A DNA stretch of 44,880 nt from Alcanivorax sp. (GTDB lineage Bacteria; Pseudomonadota; Gammaproteobacteria; Pseudomonadales; Alcanivoracaceae), in the NCBI GenBank assembly GCA_013823245.1, contig PNLU01000017.1, positions 1 through 44,880 of the forward strand, read 5' to 3'. Position numbers and translations under genes: made by a program. Under the pieces are notes generated by a model, which searched no databases, had not been told where the DNA came from, and saw nothing but the letters and a program-made list of their open reading frames with translations. This document shows, piece by piece, positions 16,952-26,636 of the stretch (position 1 is its first letter; the number at the start of each line of letters is the position of its first letter).

Positions 16952-17001
16952 CAAGGGGGGTGTCAGTCAGGCGTCCCGGGTTATTGGGCGCCTGTGGGGT
17001 A

Positions 17002-17142
17002 TCAGGCGCGCCAGTGGCTAAACCAATACCCGAAGCGATAACCGTTGTTGTGGCAGGCGGCCAGCAGCGACGCAGCACAGAGTGCCCGGCCGCTGTGCGG
17101 GGCCAGGGAGAGGGCGTTGTCGTGATGGTGAAGCCGTTTCAT
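17002..17142 (-). CDS. Aromatic leader peptide of the DAHP synthase attenuator
   Basis: A 46-codon ORF, start ATG 17142 with a GAGG about 8 nt upstream (CATGAGGCACGCACG-ATG). It begins MKRLHHHDNALSLA and ends with an aromatic run at residues 35-44, YRFGYWFSHW: two Tyr, two Phe and two Trp within ten codons, just before RA and the stop. That density, in the leader of an aromatic biosynthesis gene and before a perfect terminator, identifies it as a leader peptide whose ribosome stalls when charged Tyr, Phe or Trp tRNA is scarce. Mixed content suggests joint sensing of all three amino acids. A longer overlapping frame at 16896-17078 lacks these features. Confidence 0.8.
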   Translation of the reverse strand: MKRLHHHDNALSLAPHSGRALCAASLLAACHNNGYRFGYWFSHWRA

Positions 17143-17187
17143 CGTGCGTGCCTCATGGGTGATGCAGCAAGCCTAACGCGTTTCCCA

Positions 17188-17203
17188 TGACATTGTCATG
17201 TCA
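17188..17203. promoter_or_regulatory. Palindrome TGACAT-N4-ATGTCA upstream of the leader peptide
   Basis: A perfect inverted repeat with 4-bp spacer lies 46-61 bp upstream of the leader ATG. It overlaps a consensus -35 hexamer TTGACA on the minus strand (17204-17199); no good -10 lies at 17 bp. The half-site equals that of the palindrome at 7018-7035 although the spacer differs (4 versus 6 bp). It may be a repressor site giving a second control on the DAHP synthase leader. Confidence 0.4.
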
Positions 17204-17219
17204 AGGTGGCACATGGTGC

Positions 17220-18596
17220 TCATAGCAGTGCGCTATCAGGCAACGGCGCCAGTTGTCCGCGCACCACGCCCCAGCGACCGGTGGGAACGACCTGGCGGCG
17301 CAAGCCGGTGACCGGCGCGATCATGAACAGGTCGCCATTGCGGCCCGTGAGCTGGCGCGGCACACCGGCGGCTCGGGCCAGAGTCGCGTTGGCGTCCATG
17401 TGGGCAGGCTCGCCGTGGACCGGAATGGCCAGGCGTGGGCGCACCCAGCCATACATCGCCAGCAGCTCTTCACTGGCGGGGTGGCCGGATGCATGGATCG
17501 GGTTGCGGCTCTCGTCATCGGTAATCACCTCGACCCCGCGTTGTTGAAGCCGCTCAATAAGCCGGGCGACAGCGTCCTCGTTGCCGGGGATGATGCGGGC
17601 GCTGAAGATAACGCGATCCCCGGGTTCCAGGCTCAGGTCCGGGTGGTTGTCGTCGGCCAGCCGGTGCAGAGCGGTGCGCGGTTCGCCCTGACTGCCGGTG
17701 GCCACGGCCAGCACTTCTTCGGCGGGCAGGTAGCCCAGATGACCGCTTTCGATCGGATCGGCGGCGGCCTGCCAGACGCCCGTGGCACGGGCTGCGGCCA
17801 CCATGTTGACCAGCGACCGGCCGAGCAGGCCGAAGTAGCGATTGGCCTCCCGGGCAATACGCCCGAGCGTGTGCAGGCGTGCAATGTTGCTACCGAAGCA
17901 GGCCACGATGACGCGCCCGGGAGCCCCCTCGATGACGTCACGCAAGCCGGTGTAGAGGGCGCCCTCTGAGCCGGAATGACCGCTCACCAGGGCATTGGTG
18001 GAGTCACAGACCATGGCGTCCACGCCTTGCTCGCCGAGCTGCCGGAACAGGCTGGCGGAGTAGCCGGGGCCGACCACCGGTGCGGGGTCGAGCTTCCAGT
18101 CACCGGTATGAAAAATGCGCCCGGCCGGTGTTTCGATAACGATGGCATTGGGCTCCGGTACGGAATGGGTCAGGGCCAGATAGCGAACGTGAAACACGCC
18201 GATGTGATGGCCCTGCCCTGGGTGTACCTCGATCAGGGGCACACGACCGCTGAGACCGCGCTCGGCGAGCTTGCGGCGCAATACTTCTGCAGCGAAGGGC
18301 GTGACGTACACCGGGCACTGCAACAGCGGCCAAAGCCAGGCGACGGCGCCGATGTGGTCTTCATGGGCATGAGTGATCAGCAGCCCTGCGAGCTGCTCAC
18401 GGCGCGCGCTGATGAAATCGGGATTGGCCATCTGCACGTCGGCGCCGTGGTGATCCGGGTCGCCCGCCCGGGCGAAGGTGATACCACAGTCCACCATCAG
18501 CCACTGGCCGTTGTGCCCGTACAGGTTGAGGTTCATGCCGATCTCGCCGCAGCCGCCGAGAGGGAGGAACCAGAGGTCGTGCTCTTCAGGTGTCAT
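17220..18596 (-). CDS. RNase J-like metallo-beta-lactamase/beta-CASP hydrolase
   Basis: A 458-residue protein (MTPEEHDLWF; an alternative ATG at 18602 adds two residues). Family motifs: LGGCGEIGMN (13-22; RNase J has LGG.GEIG.N), the metal-binding HAHEDH (76-81), HTGDWKLDP, CDSTNA, the beta-CASP segments ATGSQGEP and HASGHP, and PVHGE. It lacks the roughly 100-residue C-terminal domain of Bacillus RNase J, so quaternary structure may differ. Likely substrate is RNA ends, but other RNase J-like hydrolases exist in proteobacteria and are not well assigned. It is transcribed in the same direction as the histidine kinase gene 40 bp upstream. Confidence 0.82.
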   Translation of the reverse strand: MTPEEHDLWFLPLGGCGEIGMNLNLYGHNGQWLMVDCGITFARAGDPDHHGADVQMANPDFISARREQLAGLLITHAHEDHIGAVAWLWPLLQCPVYVTPFAAEVLRRKLAERGLSGRVPLIEVHPGQGHHIGVFHVRYLALTHSVPEPNAIVIETPAGRIFHTGDWKLDPAPVVGPGYSASLFRQLGEQGVDAMVCDSTNALVSGHSGSEGALYTGLRDVIEGAPGRVIVACFGSNIARLHTLGRIAREANRYFGLLGRSLVNMVAAARATGVWQAAADPIESGHLGYLPAEEVLAVATGSQGEPRTALHRLADDNHPDLSLEPGDRVIFSARIIPGNEDAVARLIERLQQRGVEVITDDESRNPIHASGHPASEELLAMYGWVRPRLAIPVHGEPAHMDANATLARAAGVPRQLTGRNGDLFMIAPVTGLRRQVVPTGRWGVVRGQLAPLPDSALL

Positions 18597-18635
18597 GTCC
18601 ATTCCGACAAGCGCAACGGCGGTTTGTTGCGAAAC

Positions 18636-20819
18636 TCAGAAGCAGTAAGGATCTTCATCCATCGGGAAGGCGACGTGAAAGGTGGTGCCGTCCGGGCCGG
18701 TCTCGAAGTCGATGGTCCCGCCCATGGCGAGGGTGAGTTCACGGCAGATAGCCAGCCCCAGCCCGGTACCGCCGGCACGGCGTGTATCGGAGCTGTCAGC
18801 CTGGGAAAAGCGCTCGAAGACCCGGTCGCGAAATTCGTCGGGGATGCCTTTGCCATGATCGCGAACCGAGAACACGATGTGTTGATCCTGCTGTTGGCCG
18901 CTCAGGGTGATGACGCCCTCAGGGGGCGAGTACTTGGCTGCGTTGGAAAGCAGGTTGGCCATGATTTGCTGGAAGCGCATCGGGTCCACCTTGATCAGCG
19001 CCCGCCCCTGCACTGGCCAGTCCAGCGCCAGCGAGACGTCGTAGCGGGAGCCCAGGCCCTGATTCAGCTCGATGGCACTGTTCGCCAGCATGCGGGCGTC
19101 GCAGATCTCGTGACTGAACTCCAGCTTGCCGGCATCGAGTTTTTCGAAGTCGAGCAGGTCGTTGATCAGGCGCAACAGACGTTTGGTGTTCTCGTTGGCG
19201 ATGCGCAGCAGTTGATTGGCTTTCTCTGGCATGGCGCCCACGGCGCCGCCGAGCAGCAATCCGAGGGAGCCGGAAATGGCGGTCAGTGGCGTGCGCAGCT
19301 CGTGGCTGACAGTGGACACAAATTCACGCTTCATCAGCTGGCTGTTCCGCTTTTCGGTCACATCCCAGCAGGTGCCGGTCATGATCGGAGTGGCCTGGCC
19401 AGCAAGCTGCAATACCCGGGCGCGTGAGGCGATATGCCGCTGTGTGCCGTTCGGCCATATCACGCGGAATTCGGTGTCATACTCCTGCCCGCCGTTGGCT
19501 GCTGCATCAAGTTCACGGCGTACCCGGTCGCGATCTTCCGGGTGAACCATTTCCAGAAACATGCGCAGACCACCCTGCAAATCATAATCCTGCGGGTAAC
19601 CGAACAGGGGCGGCAGCTGCGGATCGCCAGAGAACTTCCGTGTTTCGAAATCCCAGATCCAGGTGCCCATGGAGCTTGAATCAAGGGCCAGCTTGTAGCG
19701 TTCCTCGTTCAGACGCAGGGCCTGTTCTGTCTGGCGCAATTCCTCGGTCATCTGCTCGGCAATCCGCGTGGCACGCTCGCGGCTGGTGCTGATCAGATAG
19801 GTGATCAGTGACAGCAACAAGGAGACGGGCAGGCCGACCCCGAGTACCGCCTGGGTGCCGACGCCATGCTGGTTGCGATGGAAAGCGCTGGTGCTCTGGA
19901 AATCAAGCGTCCAGTTCTGCCCCATGAGCGGGAGTACCAGTTGGCGACGCAGGACGGGATGGTCGTTGCGGTCGTCGGCGGAGTTACTCTGGAAAACCAG
20001 CCGGGAGTCATCGGTCGACAGGCCATCGTAGATGCGATAGTCGAGCAACGGGGTATCGGATTGCTGGATACCGGCCATCAGATCCTTGATCCGGAAGGCG
20101 CTGTAGGCAAATCCCTGCAGCGCCTCCCAACGCTGGGACACCGACGCCAGGGGCATGTCGGGGCGGTAGGTGGGCAGATACAACAATAGCCCGGGATGAG
20201 CCACGGATTCGGTCTGTTCCTGCACCAGTGTGACAACATTCGACAGCACGGCGGTGTTCATTTCCACGGCACGGTCCATGGCACGCCGACGGACCGGGTT
20301 GCTGTACATGTCGTAGCCGAAAGCCACCAGGTTGCTGCCCTCGAACGGCTCGATCAGGATGATGCTTGTATAGAGCTCGCGGTCGCCATCAGGGTGCAGT
20401 CTGTAATCCGGGAAGCCGCTATCGCGCATGATCCGGGTATGTGATGCCCTTTGATCAGGCGGCAACGGGACTGCAAAGCCAAGCGCTTGAATGCCGGGGT
20501 AATAGTGGGACAGGCGGAGCCGGTCATGGAAACGCCGCCAGTCCTGTGCGTTGATCTCCGGGTGGTTTTCAATGAAGCCCGCAGCGGCGAATAGCACCTG
20601 TTTATAGGTGTTCATGCGCGCTGCGATGTCCCGCGTCAGACTCTCGGCAAGCAGATTGAATTCCCGCTGTGCCTGACGGTCTGCCTGGGTTCTCAACTGC
20701 TCGTTGACCATCAGGGTGGCGCCGACACCACAGATCATGACCACCAGACTGGCGGCCAGTGCGTTGGCCTGCACCCAGCCTCGCGCGCTGCTGATCACTG
20801 CGGTTTTTCTGGCGCCCAT
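18636..20819 (-). CDS. CHASE-PAS sensor histidine kinase
   Basis: A 727-residue inner-membrane kinase, start MGARKTAVIS at ATG 20819 with AGAAGGAG 8 nt upstream. Order: transmembrane helix at about 17-38, periplasmic CHASE domain (about 70-300; FYPGIQALGFAVPL-like core at 106-120), second helix at about 325-344, coiled linker, PAS (about 375-490, with MVHPEDRDRV and WDVTEKR), HisKA with SHELRTPL (His506), and HATPase with LLSNAAKYS, DHGKGIP and GGTGLGLAI. CHASE domains bind extracellular ligands (cytokinin-like or other small molecules in plants; generally unknown in bacteria). No cognate receiver is adjacent on its strand; the receiver genes downstream of 21362 are candidates. Gene order with the BLH phosphatase (32 bp apart) suggests co-transcription. 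Confidence 0.9.
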   Translation of the reverse strand: MGARKTAVISSARGWVQANALAASLVVMICGVGATLMVNEQLRTQADRQAQREFNLLAESLTRDIAARMNTYKQVLFAAAGFIENHPEINAQDWRRFHDRLRLSHYYPGIQALGFAVPLPPDQRASHTRIMRDSGFPDYRLHPDGDRELYTSIILIEPFEGSNLVAFGYDMYSNPVRRRAMDRAVEMNTAVLSNVVTLVQEQTESVAHPGLLLYLPTYRPDMPLASVSQRWEALQGFAYSAFRIKDLMAGIQQSDTPLLDYRIYDGLSTDDSRLVFQSNSADDRNDHPVLRRQLVLPLMGQNWTLDFQSTSAFHRNQHGVGTQAVLGVGLPVSLLLSLITYLISTSRERATRIAEQMTEELRQTEQALRLNEERYKLALDSSSMGTWIWDFETRKFSGDPQLPPLFGYPQDYDLQGGLRMFLEMVHPEDRDRVRRELDAAANGGQEYDTEFRVIWPNGTQRHIASRARVLQLAGQATPIMTGTCWDVTEKRNSQLMKREFVSTVSHELRTPLTAISGSLGLLLGGAVGAMPEKANQLLRIANENTKRLLRLINDLLDFEKLDAGKLEFSHEICDARMLANSAIELNQGLGSRYDVSLALDWPVQGRALIKVDPMRFQQIMANLLSNAAKYSPPEGVITLSGQQQDQHIVFSVRDHGKGIPDEFRDRVFERFSQADSSDTRRAGGTGLGLAICRELTLAMGGTIDFETGPDGTTFHVAFPMDEDPYCF

Positions 20820-20851
20820 CCCAATGGCTCCTTCTGCCTGGCGTGGGTGGC

Positions 20852-21193
20852 CTAGGGGCTGCCCGCCAGTTGCCACAGGTTTGTGGAGCGGGCACCGGAA
20901 CGGCAGAAGGCCAGAACGGGCTTCTCGGCGCGGGCCAGGGCGTCGCGCATGGCCTCGGTCTGGTCAGCGCTGATCTGGCCGCTGATAACGGGCAGGTAGA
21001 TATACGCCAGCCCCGCCGCTTCGGCCTTGCGGGCCAGCGTGGCCGAAGCGGGTTGCTCCGGGCCGCCCTCGCCGTCGGGGCGGTTGTTGATCAGGGTGCG
21101 AAAGCCCTGGGCCGCCAGGGTATCGATATCGGCCTCGGTGATCTGGCCGCATGTGGCAAAGTGATCAGTGTGTACAGTAACTGAAGCAGTCAT
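20852..21193 (-). CDS. TIGR01244-type (BLH domain) phosphatase/sulfurtransferase-like protein
   Basis: A 113-residue cytoplasmic protein. Features: N-terminal QITEADIDTLAAQGFRTLINNRPDGEG, typical of the beta-lactamase-hydrolase-like family, and the phosphatase-like loop CRSGARSTNLW (C97, R103) near the C-terminus, i.e. the Cx5R active site of cysteine-dependent phosphatases. Start ATG 21193 with CCGGAG 5 nt upstream. Such proteins often co-occur with sulfide or persulfide metabolism genes; here it precedes a CHASE kinase instead. It could be a small dual-specificity-like phosphatase (inference). Confidence 0.85.
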   Translation of the reverse strand: MTASVTVHTDHFATCGQITEADIDTLAAQGFRTLINNRPDGEGGPEQPASATLARKAEAAGLAYIYLPVISGQISADQTEAMRDALARAEKPVLAFCRSGARSTNLWQLAGSP

Positions 21194-21361
21194 GACGTCT
21201 CCGGGGCAAACAGCGTGAAGGGAGTCCGGTCGATTGATTGTAGAGTATTTGTATCGCTGGCAGCCATCGCGGGCTCATGGCACTCTGGCTCATGATACTG
21301 TGAAAATGCTTCCCGCCTCAGTGTTTCAGGGATCAGGCAGGTCGCCAGCAGGTAGGCAGGC

Positions 21362-23536
21362 ATGAGCGGAATGATCAACACGTCTTCAGTGGTTGTCCTT
21401 GATGATGAGCGGCTTGTAGGCCAGACCATCATGCGTATTGCTGCGGCGGCCGGGTTTCAGGTGCGTCACGCTGAAACGGCCACGGCGTTCTTTGCGCTGC
21501 TGGATGAACATCCTGTCGACATCGTGATTGTGGACCTGGTGTTGCCGGATACGGACGGCGTGGCCGTGATGGAGCGGCTGGCAGAACGCCCGGTACGTCC
21601 GCACGTGATTATCTCCAGCGGTGTGGGCAGTCGTGTGCTGGATGCCGCGCGGCGGGTGGGCAGCGCCCGGGGTCTGCAGGTTCTTGGCGTATTGCCCAAA
21701 CCTTTCACGCCGGCCATGTTGCGCGAATTGTTGCTGGCCGATCAGTCGCCCCCTGCATCCCTCGAATCTGCGCCCTCCGGCCGCGTCGCTTTACCGGGCT
21801 CGGCCGTCGTGCCCGATAAAGCGACGCTGGCCGAGGCGCTCGAACGAGGTGAGATCCATGTGCTGTATCAGCCCCGAGTTGCCTGCCGCACCGGTACCCT
21901 GGAGGGCTTCGAGGCGCTGGCTCGCTGGCGTCAACGTGACGGCGGCATGATTCCTCCGGATGTGTTTGTCCCGCTGGCCGAGTCTGAAGGGCTGGTGGAG
22001 CCCCTGAGCCGTGCCGTGATGGAGCAGGCCATCGACTGGTTCGCCCGGTTGCGCAGCGCAGAAACCGCAACGCGTGTCGGGCAGGATACGTTGCGCCATT
22101 GCAGCTTGTCGGTGAACATTTCTGCGCTGCTGCTGGATGACAATGATTTTTTTGACTGGCTGCTGGCGCGGAGTGCAGAACGGGGCATCGACCCCGAGCA
22201 GCTGGTGCTGGAGATTACCGAAAGTGTCGCCATGACGGATGCAGAGCGATCTCTGGCGATGCTCACCCGGTTGCGGGTGCGCGGTTTCCGGTTATCCATT
22301 GATGATTTCGGCACCGGCTTCTCCAGTATGAGCCAGCTGGTGCAATTGCCTTTCTCCGAGATCAAGCTGGACAAGTCGTTTGTGCTGCAATGCACTCGCT
22401 CTGATGAAGCCGCTGCAGCGGTGCGCTCCATTGTCGAGCTGGGGCGCAACCTGGAACTGAATGTAGTGGCCGAAGGTGTCGAGACACTGGAAGTGCATCA
22501 GTATCTTCGCGCGCTGGGTTGCCACACGATGCAGGGTTACCTCGTCAGCGGTGCCCTGGCGCCCGAAGCGGTCGAACGCTGGTTCGTGGAACGGGAGCAC
22601 CAGCGCGAAGTGCAGCGCCTCGAGGCACTGTATCGCAGTGGTCTGCTGGACAGCCGTTATGAAGCCCGTTTTGATCGTATCACCCGACTGGCCAGGCGAT
22701 TACTGGGCGCGCCGATCTCGCTGATTTCTGTTATTGACGGGTTGCGGCAGTGGTTCAAGTCCCGCCAGGGCATGATGCAGACACAGACGCCACGCAGCGA
22801 GGCGTTTTGTAGCGTGGCCATTGAGGGGGACGGCACGCTGGAAGTCCAGGATACTTTCCGGCATCCGCTGTTCGCGCACTATCCGGCGGCACAGGGCGAC
22901 ACTCCGATTCGCTTCTATGCCGGGCATGTGATCACCCTGGCAGGGGGCGAAAAAGTGGGCACTCTGTGCGTCGCCGATCACACACCGCGTGTGCTGTCGC
23001 CGCGTGAAAGACAGTGGCTGGAAGCGCTGGCCGGGCTGGTGGAGGATGAATTGCAGCGCGCAACCGGCGACACCGGGCGCGCACCCGATGATCCGCGTCA
23101 GCCCGGTGGTTTCCGGGCCCGCGCCGCCTGGCTGTTCGACTTCTGCCGCCGCATGCAGTTGCCGTGTGGTCTGCTGGTGGCGAGGATCAGGGATATGGGC
23201 GGTATCAACCATGTGCATGGTCGTGCCAAGGGCGATCATCTGCTCGACACCTTGCAGCAGATGGTCACGGAAACCGCCCTGTACGGAGATCTGGCCGGGC
23301 GCATGCGGGGGAGAGAAATGGCGCTGTTGATCGTCAACGCTGATGAAGCAGCGTTGCAGCGTTCCCGGGCGGCACTGGTGGCGGCCATTGATGCGCATAA
23401 CCGGCAGCACCCGGACGACCCCCGACTGAACTGCGCGCTCGGCGAAGCCATCATGGTGCCCGGGCGCGCGGATGTGTTCGAAGATCTGGTGGCACAAGCG
23501 CACCAGAAGGCCTCGCCGCATGATGCACCGACCTGA
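21362..23536 (+). CDS. REC-EAL-GAF-(degenerate GGDEF) signalling protein
   Basis: A 724-residue cytoplasmic protein with an unusual domain order. Receiver (1-125): DDE pair near 14-16, phospho-acceptor D58 in VIVDLVLPDTDG, Lys113. EAL domain (155-405): EAL at 184-186, NIS (N252), E284, DDFGTGF (314-320), K335, AEGVET (E371), so all residues expected for c-di-GMP phosphodiesterase activity are visible. GAF (about 418-565): EALYRSGLLDSRYEARFDRI and the QWFKSRQG segment. C-terminal GGDEF-like fold (about 585-715) in which the signature has become RGREM (649-653), so cyclase activity is unlikely. It is the first gene of a five-gene signalling operon and overlaps the next gene by 17 bp. Start ATG 21362; alternative ATG at 21371. 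Confidence 0.9.
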   Translation: MSGMINTSSVVVLDDERLVGQTIMRIAAAAGFQVRHAETATAFFALLDEHPVDIVIVDLVLPDTDGVAVMERLAERPVRPHVIISSGVGSRVLDAARRVGSARGLQVLGVLPKPFTPAMLRELLLADQSPPASLESAPSGRVALPGSAVVPDKATLAEALERGEIHVLYQPRVACRTGTLEGFEALARWRQRDGGMIPPDVFVPLAESEGLVEPLSRAVMEQAIDWFARLRSAETATRVGQDTLRHCSLSVNISALLLDDNDFFDWLLARSAERGIDPEQLVLEITESVAMTDAERSLAMLTRLRVRGFRLSIDDFGTGFSSMSQLVQLPFSEIKLDKSFVLQCTRSDEAAAAVRSIVELGRNLELNVVAEGVETLEVHQYLRALGCHTMQGYLVSGALAPEAVERWFVEREHQREVQRLEALYRSGLLDSRYEARFDRITRLARRLLGAPISLISVIDGLRQWFKSRQGMMQTQTPRSEAFCSVAIEGDGTLEVQDTFRHPLFAHYPAAQGDTPIRFYAGHVITLAGGEKVGTLCVADHTPRVLSPRERQWLEALAGLVEDELQRATGDTGRAPDDPRQPGGFRARAAWLFDFCRRMQLPCGLLVARIRDMGGINHVHGRAKGDHLLDTLQQMVTETALYGDLAGRMRGREMALLIVNADEAALQRSRAALVAAIDAHNRQHPDDPRLNCALGEAIMVPGRADVFEDLVAQAHQKASPHDAPT

Positions 23537-25841
23537 CAGTGTGACCACGCCGCGACGGGCGCAGATCTGGACGTGCGGCTGGGCGTGGGGGTTGCTGGCG
23601 GCGGTGTTGCTGGTGGCGTTCACGGAGCGTTTCACTGAATTGGGCTTTGCCCATGGTCTGCTTTATACGCCCCTGGTTTATCTTTCAGGTCTGCTGGTAC
23701 GTCGCCCGGCTTTCCAGTGGCTGATTACCGTGTTGTGTGTGCTGCTGATCTGGGTGGGCATCAGCCTGTCGCCCGGCATGGCGGCGGGTTTTTCCTGGCC
23801 TCACGTGCTGGCCAATCGTGTATTGACCAGCGTGCTGGTGCTGGTGGTCGGTTTTTTTGCATTGCATTCCATTCGTGCGCATCAGCTGCATACCCGCCGT
23901 TATATTTCAGACCTGAATCGGTTGCGGCATTTCGAAGCGCAGGCCGAGAGCCTGCCGGTGCATGTCTGGTCGGCTGACGGTCAGGGCAGAATCGTGCACG
24001 TGGGGCAGCGGATGGCGGCACTGACGGGACACAGTGTCCAGTACATCGCTGATCACTGGCTCGAGATTGTCCACCCGGAGGATCGGGAGCAGGTGGCCCG
24101 GGCATGGCAGCGCGCTGTGGCGCGAGGTACGGCCTATCACATGGAATTTCGTTTGCGTCGTGCCGATGGCCGCTACGAATGGCATCTGAATGAAGCGACA
24201 CCGGTATTCAATGAACGCGGAGAGGTGGAGCGCTGGTTTGGTTCCTCCACCGATATCAGCCATGTGCAGATGTTGCGGCATAACACTGAACAGTTACGCC
24301 TGTTGCGTTCCGCCGTGGCGCGCGTGAACGACATCATTCTGATTCTCGAAGGCGGCCCGATCACCGAGGATAGCCCGCGCATTGTCTTTGCCAATGAGGC
24401 GCATGAAAAACTCAGCGGTTTGCGTAATGATCAGGTGGTGGGCCGCAGTCCCTGGGAAACGCGCGGGCCGCCTGGCCAGTCGGAAAAGCTGGCGGCGATC
24501 CGCCGTGCCATGCAGCAAGGCGAATCGGTACGTACCCAGTTGCTGGTCTATGTGCATGATGGCCGGGAGTTGACGCTGGATGTGGATGTGGTGCCGGTGC
24601 GCGACAAGGCCGGTGTGCTCACCCACTGGGTGGTGGTGGCGCGTGATGTGACCGAGCAAACGCAGATTTATCATCAGTTGCAGAATGCCCAGCGGCTTGA
24701 GGCCGTGGGCCGGCTGACCGGCGGTATTGCCCACGACTTCAATAACCTGTTGACCGTGGTGCTCGGCAATGCCGACCTGTTGGGGAGTGTGCCGGATCTG
24801 GGTGCCGAGGCGCGGGACATGATCGCTGTGATCCAGAGTGCAGCGGAACGCGGCAGCGCTCTGACCCAGCGTTTGCTGGCGTTTGCCCGGCGTCAGGCGT
24901 TGTCACCGCAGATTATTGATGTGGAGCGTCTGGTCAGCCCCATGGCGCCGATTCTGCGCTCCTCGCTGACTGACCGGAACCGTTTGAATATTCAGGTGGC
25001 AGCCGATACCTGGCCGCTGCGTGTGGACCCTGGGCAGCTGGAAAGTGCGTTACTGAATCTGGCGCTGAATGCAGCAGACGCCATGCCGGATGGCGGCTGT
25101 TTCAGCATTGATGTCAGCAACGAGAAACTTGATGCTGATTATGTGCTGGCGCACCCGGAGGTCTCGCCCGGAGATTATGTCTGCCTGACCGTTACGGACA
25201 CCGGGAGCGGGATGCCGCCGGAGGTCGAGGATCGTATCTTCGAGCCGTTTTTCACCACCAAGCCCCAGGGCAAGGGCAGTGGTCTTGGGCTGAGCATGGT
25301 ATTCGGATTCATCAAGCAATCCGGTGGGCATATCAGTGTGGATTCGGCTCCCGGTAAGGGCACATGTTTTCGCCTTTACCTGCCGCGTGCCGCCGGTGAA
25401 TCACCGCAGCACACCGTGGCGACCGAAGCGGCGCCCATCTCCGGGGTGGCGGCGCTGGTGCTGGTGGTGGAGGACGACACCAGTATTCGCATGCTGTCGG
25501 TGCGCTACCTGCGTTCGGCCGGTTACGATGTGCTGGAAGCAGCCAGTGCCGACGAGGCACTGGTGCGGATCGAGAACGGCCTGGTCCCGGATCTGCTGTT
25601 TACCGATATCATCATGCCCGGTCGCCATTCCGGGCTGGCGCTGGCCCAGGCCTGTCGTCGGCGCTGGCCTTGCTTGCCGGTGCTGTTTACCTCTGGCTAT
25701 GCAGAAGCGGATGATGCGCCTGATACGGCGCTGGAGAGCATCGGCCCGTTATTGTCCAAACCATTCCGGCGTGAGGCGCTGCTGGAGCAGGTGGCGAACC
25801 TTTTGCGTGCCGGAGAGCGCTCACGCCGCAGTGATCAATAA
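23520..25841 (+). CDS. Hybrid sensor histidine kinase (PAS-PAS-HK-REC), membrane-bound
   Basis: A 773-residue hybrid kinase. The start MMHRPDS (ATG 23520) lies inside the end of the upstream gene. Two to three N-terminal membrane helices (about 20-38, 50-62, 68-88, 98-116) without a large periplasmic sensor. PAS 1 (about 145-245; [10 protein letters not shown]), PAS 2 (about 265-380; ending VARDVTEQ), then the histidine motif [11 protein letters not shown] with H405 (HDFNN, HWE-like family style of orphan hybrids), HATPase (DTGSGMP, GSGLGLS) and a C-terminal receiver with phospho-acceptor D696 in [10 protein letters not shown]. It likely takes part in the same phosphorelay as the neighbouring receiver and EAL genes. 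Signal unknown. Confidence 0.9.
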   Translation: MMHRPDSVTTPRRAQIWTCGWAWGLLAAVLLVAFTERFTELGFAHGLLYTPLVYLSGLLVRRPAFQWLITVLCVLLIWVGISLSPGMAAGFSWPHVLANRVLTSVLVLVVGFFALHSIRAHQLHTRRYISDLNRLRHFEAQAESLPVHVWSADGQGRIVHVGQRMAALTGHSVQYIADHWLEIVHPEDREQVARAWQRAVARGTAYHMEFRLRRADGRYEWHLNEATPVFNERGEVERWFGSSTDISHVQMLRHNTEQLRLLRSAVARVNDIILILEGGPITEDSPRIVFANEAHEKLSGLRNDQVVGRSPWETRGPPGQSEKLAAIRRAMQQGESVRTQLLVYVHDGRELTLDVDVVPVRDKAGVLTHWVVVARDVTEQTQIYHQLQNAQRLEAVGRLTGGIAHDFNNLLTVVLGNADLLGSVPDLGAEARDMIAVIQSAAERGSALTQRLLAFARRQALSPQIIDVERLVSPMAPILRSSLTDRNRLNIQVAADTWPLRVDPGQLESALLNLALNAADAMPDGGCFSIDVSNEKLDADYVLAHPEVSPGDYVCLTVTDTGSGMPPEVEDRIFEPFFTTKPQGKGSGLGLSMVFGFIKQSGGHISVDSAPGKGTCFRLYLPRAAGESPQHTVATEAAPISGVAALVLVVEDDTSIRMLSVRYLRSAGYDVLEAASADEALVRIENGLVPDLLFTDIIMPGRHSGLALAQACRRRWPCLPVLFTSGYAEADDAPDTALESIGPLLSKPFRREALLEQVANLLRAGERSRRSDQ

Positions 25842-25878
25842 AACCGGACACTGTGAGTATTACGTCAGGAACCAGATC

Positions 25879-26634
25879 ATGACACAACGCGGGAAAGTAT
25901 CATCGCTACGGGCGGGCTATCGGGCCGAGGCCAGTCTGGATCGCCCGTTTCGCTGCCTGCAGGCGTGCGCGGAGTTGCTGCGCGGTGATGGCCCCCAGAG
26001 CAGGGCAGCCGTGGCGGAGACCCTGCGTTTGCATCTGGGTGCCGCTGAAGTGGTCTGGCTGCGTTATCACGCTGGCGTGCTGGAATCGCTGGCGGCCAGC
26101 GGCAGCCTGGTCAGCGCTGGTGTGCGTTATCCGCTGCGAACGGGGCTGCAGCCGTTTCTGGTGTGGCCATGCAGGCCCCTGGTTCGCCAGAACCCTGCTG
26201 ATAACTGGCTTGTACACACCGCTAGCCCGGGGTTCGAATGGCTGGTGCCGCTCGCGCGGGATGGCCAGGTGACCGGATTGCTGGGCGTGGCGGGTCATGC
26301 GGAACAGCGTCCGCCGGGTGAGGCGGATCAGCGTCTGCTTGAAGTGTTGTCCGCGCTGCTGGCAGTGCCCATGGCCGGGCCCCACACCGCAGTAGGCGCT
26401 GATGCGCTGGCGGCCGGTGATCTGGGCCGGCTGACGCCGAGAGAACGGGAAATTTTGAGTCTGTTACCGCGCGGTTTCAGTAATGCCCGTATTGCCGACA
26501 GCCTCGGTATTGCGCCGGGCACGGTGAAAACGCATGTTGAACGCATCCTTAACAAGCTGCAGCTTGACGACCGCGCCCAGGCCGCAGCGCGGGCTGTGGA
26601 GCTTGGGTTAGGGCATAGCGGAGCGGGGATCTGA
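25879..26634 (+). CDS. GAF-like sensor with LuxR-type DNA-binding domain
   Basis: A 251-residue regulator starting MTQRGKVSSL (ATG 25879, CAGGA about 9 nt upstream). The N-terminal 170 residues look like a GAF-type sensor fold (PLARDGQVTGLLGVAGHAE is the last-strand pattern). The C-terminus (184-245) is a GerE/LuxR helix-turn-helix: LTPREREILSLLPRGFSNARIA, then TVKTHVERILNKL. There is no receiver domain, so it is probably controlled by a ligand or by partner kinases rather than by phosphorylation. It lies 37 bp after the hybrid kinase and 2 bp before the next kinase, so it is in the operon and is the likely DNA-binding output. Confidence 0.85.
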   Translation: MTQRGKVSSLRAGYRAEASLDRPFRCLQACAELLRGDGPQSRAAVAETLRLHLGAAEVVWLRYHAGVLESLAASGSLVSAGVRYPLRTGLQPFLVWPCRPLVRQNPADNWLVHTASPGFEWLVPLARDGQVTGLLGVAGHAEQRPPGEADQRLLEVLSALLAVPMAGPHTAVGADALAAGDLGRLTPREREILSLLPRGFSNARIADSLGIAPGTVKTHVERILNKLQLDDRAQAAARAVELGLGHSGAGI

Positions 26635-26636
26635 TC

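Noticed and set aside
16896-17078. 60-codon minus-strand ORF overlapping the leader peptide and attenuator
   Set aside because: It would read through the terminator stem, has no good ribosome-binding site, and its frame lacks the aromatic run.
17976-19427. 483-codon plus-strand frame over the RNase J-like and kinase genes
   Set aside because: Crosses two well-supported minus-strand genes and has no motif.
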